A DNA stretch of 64,000 bases from Arsenophonus sp048493715 (GCA_048493715.1 JBGDCZ010000006.1:17559-81558), one strand, 5' to 3'; positions 27,757-37,856 are shown, counted from the first letter of the stretch. Program-made: numbers and translations. The notes: generated by a model from the sequence alone, not told the origin.

Positions 27757-29583
27757 TCAGATATTGTGATTACTACGACGACGTAATCCAGCGTTATTAT
27801 GTCCTTCATTACGACCACGGAACTGTTCACGCTCACTAAGTCGCTCGTTACCAAATCGGCGTCCTCGCTCACGTAATTCGCTACCATTATGGTGACCATT
27901 TCCGCGACGCTCAAACGGCTGTGCATCGCCTAATAACTGCATTTGCATTGGTTTATTCAAAATACGAGTACGTGTCAAATGATTAAGTAATTCATTTGGC
28001 ATACCTTTCGGTAACTCTATGGTTGAATGCGAGGCAAAAAGCTTAATGTTACCAATATAACGGCTACTGATATCGACCTCATTAGCAATGGCACCGACAA
28101 TATGACGAACTTCAACACCATCATCACGGCCAACTTCAATCCGATACAATTCCATATCACCGACATCACGACGCTCGCGACGCGGGCGACGCTCAGAAGC
28201 ACCATTACCCCGACGACGCTCATCACGGGAATTAAATTCACGTCGTGCACGACGGACAGGATCCGGTGGCATTATTAACGGCCGATCACCTTGCGCCATT
28301 TTTAATAGAGCTGAAGCCAAAATTTCCATATCCAGCTCATCATCAGCAACTAATTTGGACAGTAATGCACGATATTTCTCTAAATCACCACTTTCCAATT
28401 GCTTTTGAATATTTTCAGCAAATTTAGCTTGGCGGCGCTCACTTAAAACAGCCGAGCTTGGTAACTCAACTTCAGTAATTGGCTGCTTCATGATACGTTC
28501 AATATTACGTAATAATCGCCGTTCACGATTATCAACAAATAAAATAGCGCGCCCAGCTCGGCCTGCCCGTCCTGTACGACCAATTCGATGCACATAAGAC
28601 TCAGCATCCATCGGTATGTCATAATTTACTACTAAACTAATACGTTCAACATCTAAACCACGTGCTGCGACATCAGTAGCAATTAATATATCAAGACGAC
28701 CATCTTTCAAACGCTCCAATGTTTGCTCACGCAGTGCTTGATTCATGTCACCATTTAGAGCTGAACTATTATAGCCACTACGCTCAAGCGCTTCAGCAAC
28801 CTCTAATGTGGCATTTTTGGTGCGCACAAAAATAATTGCCGCATCAAAATCTTCCGCTTCCAAAAAACGAACCAATGCTTCATTTTTACGCATACCATAA
28901 ACAGACCAATAACTTTGCGTAATATCCGGCCGGGTTGTCACGCTGGATTGAATGCTAATTTCTTGTGGTGATTTCATAAAGCGGCACGTAATACGGTGGA
29001 TCGCTTCCGGCATTGTGGCAGAAAATAAGGCGGTCTGATGTTCGGTTGGGATCTGGCTCATTATATTTTCAACGTCTTCAATGAAACCCATTCGTAACAT
29101 TTCATCCGCTTCATCAAGCACCAAACCACGTAAATGGGATAAATTTAATGTACCCCGCGTCAAATGATCTAATAAACGACCGGGTGTTCCCACTACAATT
29201 TGGGGACCTTGTCTTAATGCACGCAACTGCGCATCATAACGCTGTCCACCATAGAGGGCGACAACATTCACTGTACGCATATGTTTAGAAAATTCACCCA
29301 TCGCTTCGGCAACTTGTACGGCTAACTCACGTGTTGGTACCAATACTAAGATTTGGGCGGCTTTCAATGACATATCTATATTATGTAGTAGCGGTAAACT
29401 AAAGGCGGCTGTCTTACCGCTACCAGTTTGTGCCATACCTAATACGTCACGCCCGTCTAATAAATAGGGAATACATTGCTGCTGGATTGGCGATGGTTTT
29501 TCATAACCAAGATCATTAAGTGCAGAGAGAATTGGTGCTGATAAACCTAAATAAGCAAAAGAGATTTCAGTCTCATTAGTCAT
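27757..29583 (-). CDS. deaD: DEAD-box RNA helicase DeaD (CsdA)
   Basis: Cold-shock RNA helicase involved in 50S assembly and mRNA decay. 608 residues from the chosen ATG at 29583 (MTNETEISFAYLGL), preferred over an upstream in-frame start because GAGGCA lies just ahead of it. The helicase motifs are AQTGSGKT, PTRELA, DEAD (VLDEADEMLRMGF), SAT, and HRIGRTGRAGRAGRA. A DbpA-type RNA-binding domain follows (YRIEVGRDDGVEVRHIVGAI), then an Arg/Gly-rich tail that is shorter than in E. coli. Its start overlaps the end of a yrbN-like small gene. Intact. Confidence 0.96.
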   Translation of the reverse strand: MTNETEISFAYLGLSAPILSALNDLGYEKPSPIQQQCIPYLLDGRDVLGMAQTGSGKTAAFSLPLLHNIDMSLKAAQILVLVPTRELAVQVAEAMGEFSKHMRTVNVVALYGGQRYDAQLRALRQGPQIVVGTPGRLLDHLTRGTLNLSHLRGLVLDEADEMLRMGFIEDVENIMSQIPTEHQTALFSATMPEAIHRITCRFMKSPQEISIQSSVTTRPDITQSYWSVYGMRKNEALVRFLEAEDFDAAIIFVRTKNATLEVAEALERSGYNSSALNGDMNQALREQTLERLKDGRLDILIATDVAARGLDVERISLVVNYDIPMDAESYVHRIGRTGRAGRAGRAILFVDNRERRLLRNIERIMKQPITEVELPSSAVLSERRQAKFAENIQKQLESGDLEKYRALLSKLVADDELDMEILASALLKMAQGDRPLIMPPDPVRRARREFNSRDERRRGNGASERRPRRERRDVGDMELYRIEVGRDDGVEVRHIVGAIANEVDISSRYIGNIKLFASHSTIELPKGMPNELLNHLTRTRILNKPMQMQLLGDAQPFERRGNGHHNGSELRERGRRFGNERLSEREQFRGRNEGHNNAGLRRRSNHNI

Positions 29584-29653
29584 GCAAAAGTGCCTCATTC
29601 ATTATGGTGGCCAGTTTACATAACTCTGCGAAAAAAATTTCGGTCATTTTCAT
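29576..29653 (-). CDS. yrbN: Small protein YrbN-like, upstream of and overlapping deaD
   Basis: A 25-residue frame (start M-K-M-T-E, middle E-L-C-K-L-A, end N-E-A-L-L-H-D) lies between nlpI and deaD, where E. coli has the small gene yrbN. Its TAA is embedded in deaD codons 2-3 (ATGACTAATG), so its ribosomes would finish on the deaD start, a design for translational coupling. The conserved place and the overlap support it. I recall yrbN only by position and size, not by exact sequence. Confidence 0.65.
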   Translation of the reverse strand: MKMTEIFFAELCKLATIMNEALLHD

Positions 29654-29700
29654 TTAAAATATGAACTGGCTCAAATTATGTTATTAAACGAACAACAAGC

Positions 29701-29720
29701 CTTCATCACAATCGATGAAG
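29701..29720 (-). terminator. Possible weak terminator after nlpI
   Basis: The 7-base stem CTTCATC / GATGAAG has a 6-base loop 37 bases after the nlpI stop. The T tract on the minus strand is interrupted (GCTTGTTGTTC), so termination would be partial and deaD could be read through from nlpI. Confidence 0.35.
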
Positions 29721-29757
29721 ACTTAAAAAAGCAGTGATGATATGTTCGTCGCTACTG

Positions 29758-30636
29758 TTAGCCTGATTCTGAAAGGTCGTCTTGTGCCTGACCTAACAAA
29801 GCCAGTTCCAACAGTGCATAGCGGTGCTCAACAAAGCTATATGCATTGTTAGCTACCGTAAGCTTGAATAACGCTATAGCGCTATCATTATCCCCCAGAC
29901 TTAGGTAATGTTTACCTAAATAGAAGTTAGTTTCACTAAGATGCTCAGCGAGCGAAGTGTTATCAGTTGAATTCTCTTTCAAACGAACCATCAATGTTTT
30001 TTCACTGATTTTACCTAAATAGAATTCAACTACATTCCAGCCCCATTGCCCTTTTTCCGCTTGCTTATAACGAGATGACAAATTGGCTTGTGCCATTTTT
30101 GGATCTATCTCTTTTTCCACTAAATAAAGCCATAAGCTGCGGAAAGAATCATTTGGATCTTGTTGATAACACACCAGCAGATCACCCTGCGCCAACCGCT
30201 GTCTTCCACCATAATACAGTGCAATCCCCCGATTCATGCGCGCGAAATTGTAAGTCGGATCAAGCTCTAAAACAGAATCAAACGCTTCATAGGCAGCATC
30301 AAAGTTGCCTGCCTGTGTAAAATATATTCCAAGGAAATTAAAAATTTCTGGAATATCAGGGCGTATAGCTAGCGCCATGGTAAAATCATTGCGCGCTAAC
30401 TCCCTTAATCCGAGACTATCATACAACACTCCGCGTTCATATAAAAGCTGTGCATATTCATCATCGGATAATGAGCAACTCGCAAGGATCTGTTCCACAC
30501 GAGCCAATATTACTTCCTGTTGCAATGTGGGTTGCAATGGGATAGCGAAGACTTCACTTTTGCGCCAATTTTCACTACTGCAACCGACAATAAAAACAAC
30601 AGCAGCAGTATAAAGCCAGCGCAGAAAAGAATTCAT
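29758..30636 (-). CDS. nlpI: Outer-membrane lipoprotein NlpI
   Basis: A TPR-containing lipoprotein that acts as adaptor for the protease Prc and scaffolds peptidoglycan hydrolases such as MepS. 292 residues from ATG 30636 (MNSFLRWLYT), chosen because it gives a proper lipoprotein signal ending in the lipobox VGC with the acylated Cys at position 19. TPR-like repeats include LYERGVLYDSLGLRELARNDF and NFLGIYFTQAGNFDAAYEAFDSVLELDP in outline. GGGAG precedes the start. Downstream of pnp as in E. coli. Intact. Confidence 0.95.
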   Translation of the reverse strand: MNSFLRWLYTAAVVFIVGCSSENWRKSEVFAIPLQPTLQQEVILARVEQILASCSLSDDEYAQLLYERGVLYDSLGLRELARNDFTMALAIRPDIPEIFNFLGIYFTQAGNFDAAYEAFDSVLELDPTYNFARMNRGIALYYGGRQRLAQGDLLVCYQQDPNDSFRSLWLYLVEKEIDPKMAQANLSSRYKQAEKGQWGWNVVEFYLGKISEKTLMVRLKENSTDNTSLAEHLSETNFYLGKHYLSLGDNDSAIALFKLTVANNAYSFVEHRYALLELALLGQAQDDLSESG

Positions 30637-30757
30637 TTCCTTCTCCCAAAGACAGAAACTAATCAATATATCCCGTCAATCCCCACAATTACGGAGACTC
30701 AGTGATTGAACTGCTGAGTAGGTGCTCTTTTTACAGGACATCGAACCTTACGTCAAA

Positions 30758-32884
30758 TTATTCTGCAGAAATCTGCGTTTCGGTTTCAACCGGCTTTTCG
30801 ACAGATACCGCTTCTTTGATACTAAGACGAATACGTCCTTGACGATCAATTTCCAGTACCTTAACCGGCACTTCCTGACTTAACTGTAAGTAATCAGTAA
30901 CTTTTTCAACGTGTTTTTCTGCTATCTGTGAGATATGCACCAAGCCTTCTTTGCCACCACCGATGGCAACAAAAGCACCAAAGTCAACAATACGTGTGAC
31001 TTTGCCTTGATAAACACGGCCAACTTCAACTTCTGCTGTAATATCTTCAATACGACGAATCGCGGCTTCTGCTTTAGAGCTATCGGTTGCCGCAATTTTT
31101 ACGGTACCATCATCATCAATTTCAATCGTAGTACCGGTCTCTTCGGTCAAGGCTCTAATGACAGAACCACCTTTACCAATAACATCTTTGATTTTGTCAG
31201 GATTAATGTGGATCGTGTGAATACGTGGCGCAAACTCAGAAATCTCTTCACGGGGGCGATTAATAGCCTCTTCCATCACCCGCAAAAGGTGTAGACGCGC
31301 CCCTTTTGCCTGGTTTAACGCAACTTGCATAATTTCACGCGTAATGCCCTCAATCTTAATATCCATTTGCAGAGCACTAATACCTTCACGACTACCTGCC
31401 ACTTTAAAATCCATATCACCTAAATGATCTTCATCACCCAAAATATCGGAAAGTACCACAAAATTATCGTCTTCTTTCACTAACCCCATGGCAATACCGG
31501 CTACCGCAGCCTTAATTGGAACACCGGCATCCATTAATGCAAGTGATGCCCCACAGACGGAAGCCATAGAAGAAGATCCATTAGATTCGGTAATTTCAGA
31601 CACCACACGTACAGTATAAGGAAACTCAGATTGGTTCGGCATAACCGCCAAGACACCACGCTTAGCCAAACGTCCATGACCAATTTCACGACGTTTTGGC
31701 GAACCGACCATGCCTGCTTCGCCCACTGAATAAGGCGGAAAATTATAATGGAATAGGAAACGATCGGTATATTCACCCATAAGTTCATCAATAACTTGTG
31801 CATCACGCTCGGTGCCAAGCGTTGCTGTGACCAACGCCTGAGTTTCTCCGCGAGTAAATAACGCTGAACCATGAGTACGGGGTAATATTCCAGTGCGTAC
31901 ATCGAGTGCACGTATCATGTCTTTTTCTCGTCCATCAATGCGCGGTTCACCTTTTAATACACGAGTACGAACCACTTTTTTCTCTAAACCGACCAGAATT
32001 TCGTTGATTTCAGCAACATCTAAAGATTCATCTTCTGCTAAAAGCGCATTAGTCACATCTTCTTTGATTGCATCAACGTTAGAGTAACGCTCTTGTTTTT
32101 CAGTAATACGGTAAGCATCACCCAATCGCTGTTCAGCTAATTCGGCAATGTGTTTATGTAATTCTTCATCAATCTCTTCTGGTTGCCAATCCCATTTTTC
32201 TTTACCCGTTTCAGCCGCCAATGCCTTAATATTATCAATCACTATTTGTTGCTGATCGTGACCAAAAACAACCGCACCAAGCATCTGTTCTTCCGTCAAT
32301 AAATCAGCTTCAGACTCTACCATTAGCACTGCAGTGGAGGTGCCTGCTACAACTAAATCTAAGCGACTACTTTTTAACTCATCAACGGTGGGATTTAAAA
32401 CATACTGGTCATCAATATAACCAACTCGCGCCGCACCAATTGGACCATTAAATGGAATACCTGATAAAGATAATGCAGCCGAAGCACCGATCGTGGCAAC
32501 AATATCTGGATTTACTTGTGGATTAATGGATACCACAGTAGCAATAATTTGTACCTCATTGACAAATCCCTCTGGAAATAGAGGACGAAGAGGACGATCA
32601 ATCAGCCGGGCAATCAGTGTTTCACCTTCACCAGGACGACCTTCTCGACGAAAAAAACTACCTGGAATACGGCCTGCGGCATAAGATCTCTCCTGATAGT
32701 TGACTGTCAGTGGAAAGAAATCCTGCCCTTCTTTTACTTTCTTCTGTCCAACAACAGTGACAAATACGGCTGTATCATCCATATTAACCATAACCGCAGC
32801 AGTCGCTTGACGGGCCATCATACCCGTTTCGATAGTGACGGTATGTTGGCCATATTGAAATTTACGAACAATAGGATTAAGCAA
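30758..32884 (-). CDS. pnp: Polynucleotide phosphorylase
   Basis: A 3'-5' phosphorolytic exoribonuclease and degradosome component. 708 residues: two RNase PH-like domains (GRPGEGETLIARLIDRPLRP in the first; GSSSMASVCGASLALMDAGV and DILGDEDHLGDMDFKVAGS in the second), a KH domain (DVIGKGGSVIRALTEETG) and an S1 domain (VDFGAFVAIGGGKEGLVHIS). The start codon is TTG, as in E. coli pnp, with GGG about nine bases upstream. It lies downstream of rpsO with a 300-base leader. Intact. Confidence 0.97.
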   Translation of the reverse strand: MLNPIVRKFQYGQHTVTIETGMMARQATAAVMVNMDDTAVFVTVVGQKKVKEGQDFFPLTVNYQERSYAAGRIPGSFFRREGRPGEGETLIARLIDRPLRPLFPEGFVNEVQIIATVVSINPQVNPDIVATIGASAALSLSGIPFNGPIGAARVGYIDDQYVLNPTVDELKSSRLDLVVAGTSTAVLMVESEADLLTEEQMLGAVVFGHDQQQIVIDNIKALAAETGKEKWDWQPEEIDEELHKHIAELAEQRLGDAYRITEKQERYSNVDAIKEDVTNALLAEDESLDVAEINEILVGLEKKVVRTRVLKGEPRIDGREKDMIRALDVRTGILPRTHGSALFTRGETQALVTATLGTERDAQVIDELMGEYTDRFLFHYNFPPYSVGEAGMVGSPKRREIGHGRLAKRGVLAVMPNQSEFPYTVRVVSEITESNGSSSMASVCGASLALMDAGVPIKAAVAGIAMGLVKEDDNFVVLSDILGDEDHLGDMDFKVAGSREGISALQMDIKIEGITREIMQVALNQAKGARLHLLRVMEEAINRPREEISEFAPRIHTIHINPDKIKDVIGKGGSVIRALTEETGTTIEIDDDGTVKIAATDSSKAEAAIRRIEDITAEVEVGRVYQGKVTRIVDFGAFVAIGGGKEGLVHISQIAEKHVEKVTDYLQLSQEVPVKVLEIDRQGRIRLSIKEAVSVEKPVETETQISAE

Positions 32885-33142
32885 AATAATACCCTTTTTA
32901 ATAGCTGATTATTTATATAACAACACCAATCTTTTTCTTCTTGCTACATCCTCGCGACTAATGACAATACTGAATATTTTTAATCATTGTATTAATATCA
33001 GCATTCTCATTAGCCGCACGAACCGTTTGTAGCTAAAGAAGCTCACATTATTTAGAAATAAATTGGCAAAAATCTAAATCTATTTCCTAAAATCATTTTG
33101 TAAGTGTAAACCAATTCCAAAAATTTTTTGCACTTTCTAGCA
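32885..33142 (-). other. pnp 5' leader region
   Basis: About 260 bases between the rpsO terminator and the pnp start, with no gene. In E. coli the equivalent leader folds into RNase III-processed stems used for PNPase autoregulation. I could not fold this one reliably. Confidence 0.4.
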
Positions 33143-33170
33143 GAAAAGGGGCCTACTGGCCCCTTTTCTT
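33143..33170 (-). terminator. rpsO terminator
   Basis: A 12-base palindrome AGAAAAGGGGCC / GGCCCCTTTTCT with a four-base loop, 15 bases after the rpsO stop and with TTTTCT at the 3' side on the minus strand. It corresponds to the partial terminator between rpsO and pnp of E. coli. Confidence 0.85.
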
Positions 33171-33184
33171 TTAAAACCAACTAA

Positions 33185-33454
33185 TCAGCGACGTAATCCT
33201 AAGCGCTCAATAAGCCCAGTATAACGAGCAACATCTTTACGCTTCAGATAGTTCAATTGTTTACGACGCTGTGCAACCATTCGCAACAAGCCTCGACGGC
33301 TATGGTGATCTTTCTTATGCTCGGTAAAGTGAGCTTGCAACTGATTGATTTGTACAGTTAATAAAGCAACTTGAACTTCACTAGAACCGGTATCATTTTT
33401 ATCACGGCCATACTCCGCGATAATCTGCGCTTTTGCTTCAGTACTTAGAGACAT
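33185..33454 (-). CDS. rpsO: 30S ribosomal protein S15
   Basis: 89 residues from ATG 33454 (MSLSTEAKAQII), preferred over an upstream ATG because a GGAG motif lies in between. S15 binds 16S rRNA early in 30S assembly. Conserved blocks: TGSSEVQVALLT, HFTEHKKDHHSRRGLLRMV, and the C-terminal LKRKDVARYTGLIERLGLRR-type ending. In relatives S15 represses its own translation. Intact. Confidence 0.97.
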   Translation of the reverse strand: MSLSTEAKAQIIAEYGRDKNDTGSSEVQVALLTVQINQLQAHFTEHKKDHHSRRGLLRMVAQRRKQLNYLKRKDVARYTGLIERLGLRR

Positions 33455-33573
33455 AAATAACTCCAAATTTTCCATTAAACCTAAGGAAAGCCGATCTCTA
33501 ATTCAGCCCTCCCGAACAAACGCTCACTCATTTTACGCTTCAATCAACCATAACGCAAGATAACATCCCGATC

Positions 33574-34509
33574 CTATCGTACACTTTCCACGACTAAACG
33601 ACGAGGAGCTATCCTATTTTGTTTATCAATCTCAGCGATACCAATAAATCTATGGATATCACCTTCTGTTACTCGGACTTTATTACCCTCGTGCAGTTGA
33701 TGATTGGTAACAACAGCTTGCCCTTGTTTAAAATAGCTTGCTACAATCTTGCAAATATTGATTTCAGGAAAATGATTAACTGCTGTATCCATAGGTAACA
33801 ATAAAGGATCTAACTGCTCTGCCAAAGAAGCGGTCCCCAATTCGACTTGTTGCTTGAGCGTATACAATTGCTCTAACGTTACCATACGTTTGCTGGGATA
33901 ATCTGCTACCTGTAAGCGCCTTAGATAAATCACGTGAGCACCGCAACCCAATAATTCACCTAAATCATCAATAATAGTCCGGATATAAGTTCCTTTAGAA
34001 CAATGAATTTCTAATTCAAGTTCATTCTCTTGCCAGCGCTTAAATTGTAAATCATAAATAGTAATCTGGCGGCCTTGACGTTCAATAGTAATACCCTGAC
34101 GAGCGTATTCATAAAGCGGCTTACCTTGATATTTAAGCGCGGAATACATAGACGGTACTTGGATTAAATTACCACGAAATTTATCTAATGCCTTATCAAG
34201 TTGCTGCTGTGTCAATTCAATGGGACGTTCACAAATAATTTTACCCTGTGTATCCGAAGTATCCGTACGCTGTCCTAAACGAGCAATAACACGGTAACGT
34301 TTATCTGAATCCAACAAAAATTGTGAAAATTTTGTCGCTTCACCCAAACAAATCGGTAACATGCCGGTTGCCAGAGGATCGAGCGCTCCAGTATGACCGG
34401 CTTTTTTAGCATCAAATAAACGACGTACTTTTTGTAAAGCATCATTAGATGAAAGTTCGAGCGGTTTATCTAATAACAATACACCGTGAATGTCATGACC
34501 ACGCCTCAT
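33574..34509 (-). CDS. truB: tRNA pseudouridine(55) synthase
   Basis: Converts U55 of the T loop of tRNAs to pseudouridine. 311 residues, with the catalytic Asp in HTGALDPLATG (Asp 44), the Y-x-A-L-K motif in MYSALKYQGKPLYEYAR, and the RxIxxxL block CSKGTYIRTIIDDLG. A C-terminal PUA-like part follows. Its ATG overlaps the last base of rbfA's stop (one-base overlap), which suggests coupled translation in the rimP-nusA-infB-rbfA-truB operon. Intact. Confidence 0.96.
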   Translation of the reverse strand: MRRGHDIHGVLLLDKPLELSSNDALQKVRRLFDAKKAGHTGALDPLATGMLPICLGEATKFSQFLLDSDKRYRVIARLGQRTDTSDTQGKIICERPIELTQQQLDKALDKFRGNLIQVPSMYSALKYQGKPLYEYARQGITIERQGRQITIYDLQFKRWQENELELEIHCSKGTYIRTIIDDLGELLGCGAHVIYLRRLQVADYPSKRMVTLEQLYTLKQQVELGTASLAEQLDPLLLPMDTAVNHFPEINICKIVASYFKQGQAVVTNHQLHEGNKVRVTEGDIHRFIGIAEIDKQNRIAPRRLVVESVR

Positions 34510-34922
34510 TACTTCCTCTCTTTATCTTTAACAGTATGACGGCGCTTTTCATCATCACGGATCACGTTACTAACTAAATTAGACATACGCATACCTTCAA
34601 CCAAAGAGCTATCATAAAAAAAAGTTAATTCAGGAATAATACGTAAACGCATGGAGTTACCCAGTAAAGAACGAATATGTTTAGCCATATTACCATTCAA
34701 TACTTTAATACCATTTTTAACCATATCCTTTTCATGTTCTTGATCTGATATATTTAAAAAAGTTACGAACACTTTGGCATAAGCCAAATCACGAGAAACT
34801 TCTACACCTGAAACTGTGGCCATTTTAACACGTGGATCTTTAATTTCTCGATCAAGAATAATGGCGATCTCTTTTTGTAATTCCTGCGCAACACGCTGAG
34901 CACGATCAAACTCTCTTGCCAT
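34509..34922 (-). CDS. rbfA: 30S ribosome-binding factor A
   Basis: A KH-fold cold-shock factor that matures the 16S 5' end. 137 residues with the family start RVAQELQKEIAIILDREIKDPR, the VSRDLAYAKVFVTFL strand and the RLRIIPELTFFYDSSLVEGMRM block. It lies between infB (273 bases upstream, longer than usual) and truB. Intact. Confidence 0.96.
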   Translation of the reverse strand: MAREFDRAQRVAQELQKEIAIILDREIKDPRVKMATVSGVEVSRDLAYAKVFVTFLNISDQEHEKDMVKNGIKVLNGNMAKHIRSLLGNSMRLRIIPELTFFYDSSLVEGMRMSNLVSNVIRDDEKRRHTVKDKERK

Positions 34923-35142
34923 TATGATATCTCCTCACAGGGGTAAAAATAAAATGACCATTTAATTATTATGATATATTGTTAGAAAAACAAAATATAC
35001 TAGTTATATCTGTTTGGTTTTTATAGAAATTAACCATAACTATTAAATATTATTTATCATAATAGCATCGAAGCCACCACAAAAACCGATAATCAATATA
35101 CCCTATCTAATTTATTATTTATAATTCTTTAGTTAAAAGACC

Positions 35143-35172
35143 ATAAGACCATAACGTCAGTTATGGCCTTTT
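35143..35172 (-). terminator. Possible hairpin in the infB-rbfA gap
   Basis: CCATAAC / GTTATGG arms (35149-35155 with 35160-35166) enclose a four-base loop, 30 bases after the infB stop. A tandem AGACCATA repeat lies on one side. The T run is broken, so this could be a partial terminator or processing site. Confidence 0.35.
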
Positions 35173-35195
35173 AATAAGTAACAATAAAATCGGTG

Positions 35196-37835
35196 TTAGT
35201 TATCAATAGAACGTTTCACTTCAATGACTTCAAATACTTCTATCATATCGCCAACCCGTACATCATTGTAATTTTTCACACCAATACCACACTCCATACC
35301 ATTACGTACTTCGTTGACATCATCTTTAAAACGACGTAATGATTCTAATTCACCTTCATAAATAACCACATTATCCCGTAATACACGGATAGGATTATTA
35401 CGCTTGATTATACCTTCCACAACCATACAACCAGCAATTGCCCCAAACTTAGGTGATTTAAAGACATCACGTACTTCCGCTAATCCGATAATCTGCTGTT
35501 TATATTCAGGCGCCAACATACCACTCATCGCCTGTTTGATCTCATCAATGAGACTATAAATAACAGAGTAATAGCGTAGATCTAAATTTTCATTTTCGAC
35601 AATCCGTCTTGCCGCAGCATCGGCACGCACATTAAAACCAATGATAATCGCATTAGACGCTGCCGCCAAGGTAACATCAGTTTCTGTAATACCGCCAACA
35701 CCTGAACCAATGATTTTTACTTTCACTTCATCAGTGGACAGTTTTTGCAGCGAATCGGTAATCGCTTCACAGCTACCCTGTACATCGGTTTTTAACACAA
35801 TATTTAACTCAGAAATCTTACCATCTTCCATATCAGCAAACATGTTTTCTAGCTTTGATTTCTGCTGGCGTGCCAATTTCACTTCACGGAATTTACCTTG
35901 ACGATAAAGTGCAACTTCACGCGCTTTCTTTTCATCACGTACAACTGTTGCTTCATCACCTGCCGAAGGTACATTTGATAGCCCTAGAATTTCAACTGGA
36001 ATCGATGGCCCGGCAGACTGAATATCTGCGCCTAATTCATTACGCATGGCACGAATACGGCCATACTCAAAGCCACATAATACAATGTCACCTTTATTAA
36101 GGGTTCCTTCCTGAACTAAAATAGTCGCAACCGGGCCACGACCTTTATCCAGATAAGACTCGATAACAACACCGCTCGCCATGCCCGTACGAACTGCTTT
36201 CAGTTCTAATACCTCAGCCTGTAATAAGATAGCTTCTAATAATTCATCAATACCTATTCCTTTTTTAGCAGATACATTGATAAATTGGTTTTCACCACCC
36301 CATTCTTCAGCCACAATACCATATTGTGAAAGCTCATTTTTGACACGATCAGGATCAGCTTCGTGTTTATCGATTTTATTAACCGCAACGACCACCGGGA
36401 CATTAGCCGCCTTAGCATGTTGAACAGCTTCTATAGTCTGAGGCATCACACCATCATCTGCAGCAACCACCAAAACAACAATATCTGTTGCTTTAGCACC
36501 ACGAGCACGCATTGAAGTAAACGCAGCATGTCCTGGTGTATCTAAAAAGGTAATCATGCCTTTATCCGTTTCAACATGATAAGCACCTATGTGCTGCGTG
36601 ATGCCACCTGCTTCTCCCGAGGCGACTTTCGTCGAACGAATATAGTCAAGTAATGAGGTTTTACCATGGTCAACATGGCCCATAATCGTTACGACTGGTG
36701 CTCGTGGTTCTGCAATTGCTTCCCCGATATCACGATCACTTAAAATCGCTTCTTCCAGCTCATTTTCACGACGCAAAATAACTTTATGTCCCATCTCTTC
36801 TGCCACAAGCTGCGCGGTTTCTTGATCAACAACCTGGTTGATGGTCACCATCGCGCCCATTTTCATCATGGTCTTAACAACTTGAGAGCCTTTTACTGCC
36901 ATCTTATTAGCTAATTCAGCAACAGAGATGGTTTCACCAATCACAACATCACGGTTAATAACTGCAACCGGTTTTGTGAAACTTTGCTGTAATGAACTGG
37001 TTTTTTTCTGCTTACCTTTCGTTTTATTAGTACGACCAACCGCCCGTTCTTCTTCGCGATCAGCTTTCTCCGAATGTTTATTATTTTTCTTTTGTCGAGC
37101 AGCCTTCCCGCCTCGATTTCGGATGTGACGGCTTTCTTCTTGGGCATCATTTTCGTCTTCAGCTTCACGAGCATGGCGAGAAGTCGTAGTATGATAATCA
37201 TCATTATCCTCCTCCTCATCATCATTACCCCAACGATTGTAGTTCTCCTCTGCCATACGACGAGCTTCTTCAGCAACTCGTTTAGCTTCAGCTTCGACCT
37301 TGCGCCGCATTTCTTCTTCAGCCTTACGTTTCAGCTCTGCTGCCTCAGCTTCACGACGCTGTTTTTCAGTATAAGCAGCCGAATCTTGCTTGGATTTAGC
37401 CGTTTTTTGGTTATTTTTATTTTGTTTCACTTTCTCTTTTTCCGCTGCTTCGCGCTTTGCTTTTTCCGCTGCTTCAAGTTTTGCTTTTTTTTCTGCCTCG
37501 CGCTTTACTTGTTCTTCAGCTTTCGCTTTTTCCATTGCTTCGCGGTCAACATAGGTACGCTTTTTACGGACTTCAATATTCACTGATTTACTTTTTCCAC
37601 CGGTAGTCGGAACACTTAGTGTACTACGAGTTTTTCGCTGTAATGTTAATTTGCCACTCTGGTTACCTGTATTCCCATCTTCACGATTTAAGTACGCAAG
37701 TAAAGTTTCTTTTTCATTTTGAGTAACAGCTTCATTTTCACTCTTCTCTATCCCAGCATCAGCAAACTGCTGTACCAAGCGTTCAACTGAAGTTTGAATC
37801 TCTGCTGCCAATGATTTTACAGTTTCATCTGCCAT
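35196..37835 (-). CDS. infB: Translation initiation factor IF-2
   Basis: A GTPase that brings fMet-tRNA to the 30S P site and promotes subunit joining. 879 residues (890 in E. coli). The N-terminal domain is followed by a very charged Lys/Glu/Ala-rich linker (about 95-290). The G domain has GHVDHGKT, DTPGHAAF and NKIDKHEAD. Next come the beta-barrel and IF2-C domains (NVRADAAARRIVE, FGAIAGCMVVEG), ending GVKNYNDVRVGDMIEVFE. Operon position is directly after nusA (21-base gap). Intact. Internal starts for short isoforms, known in E. coli, were not assigned. Confidence 0.97.
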   Translation of the reverse strand: MADETVKSLAAEIQTSVERLVQQFADAGIEKSENEAVTQNEKETLLAYLNREDGNTGNQSGKLTLQRKTRSTLSVPTTGGKSKSVNIEVRKKRTYVDREAMEKAKAEEQVKREAEKKAKLEAAEKAKREAAEKEKVKQNKNNQKTAKSKQDSAAYTEKQRREAEAAELKRKAEEEMRRKVEAEAKRVAEEARRMAEENYNRWGNDDEEEDNDDYHTTTSRHAREAEDENDAQEESRHIRNRGGKAARQKKNNKHSEKADREEERAVGRTNKTKGKQKKTSSLQQSFTKPVAVINRDVVIGETISVAELANKMAVKGSQVVKTMMKMGAMVTINQVVDQETAQLVAEEMGHKVILRRENELEEAILSDRDIGEAIAEPRAPVVTIMGHVDHGKTSLLDYIRSTKVASGEAGGITQHIGAYHVETDKGMITFLDTPGHAAFTSMRARGAKATDIVVLVVAADDGVMPQTIEAVQHAKAANVPVVVAVNKIDKHEADPDRVKNELSQYGIVAEEWGGENQFINVSAKKGIGIDELLEAILLQAEVLELKAVRTGMASGVVIESYLDKGRGPVATILVQEGTLNKGDIVLCGFEYGRIRAMRNELGADIQSAGPSIPVEILGLSNVPSAGDEATVVRDEKKAREVALYRQGKFREVKLARQQKSKLENMFADMEDGKISELNIVLKTDVQGSCEAITDSLQKLSTDEVKVKIIGSGVGGITETDVTLAAASNAIIIGFNVRADAAARRIVENENLDLRYYSVIYSLIDEIKQAMSGMLAPEYKQQIIGLAEVRDVFKSPKFGAIAGCMVVEGIIKRNNPIRVLRDNVVIYEGELESLRRFKDDVNEVRNGMECGIGVKNYNDVRVGDMIEVFEVIEVKRSIDN

Positions 37836-37856
37836 TCTGTTCCTTCCTGCTACAAA

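Noticed and set aside
37074..37586. A 170-codon open frame on the plus strand, rich in Phe, Leu and Ser
   Set aside because: It is the antisense of the Lys/Glu-rich linker of infB; codon bias of that linker creates a hydrophobic frame on the other strand. No start signal or family resemblance.
35196..37835. Internal translation start for a short IF-2 isoform
   Set aside because: Known in E. coli, but I could not identify a clear ribosome site with internal GTG or ATG at the corresponding position.
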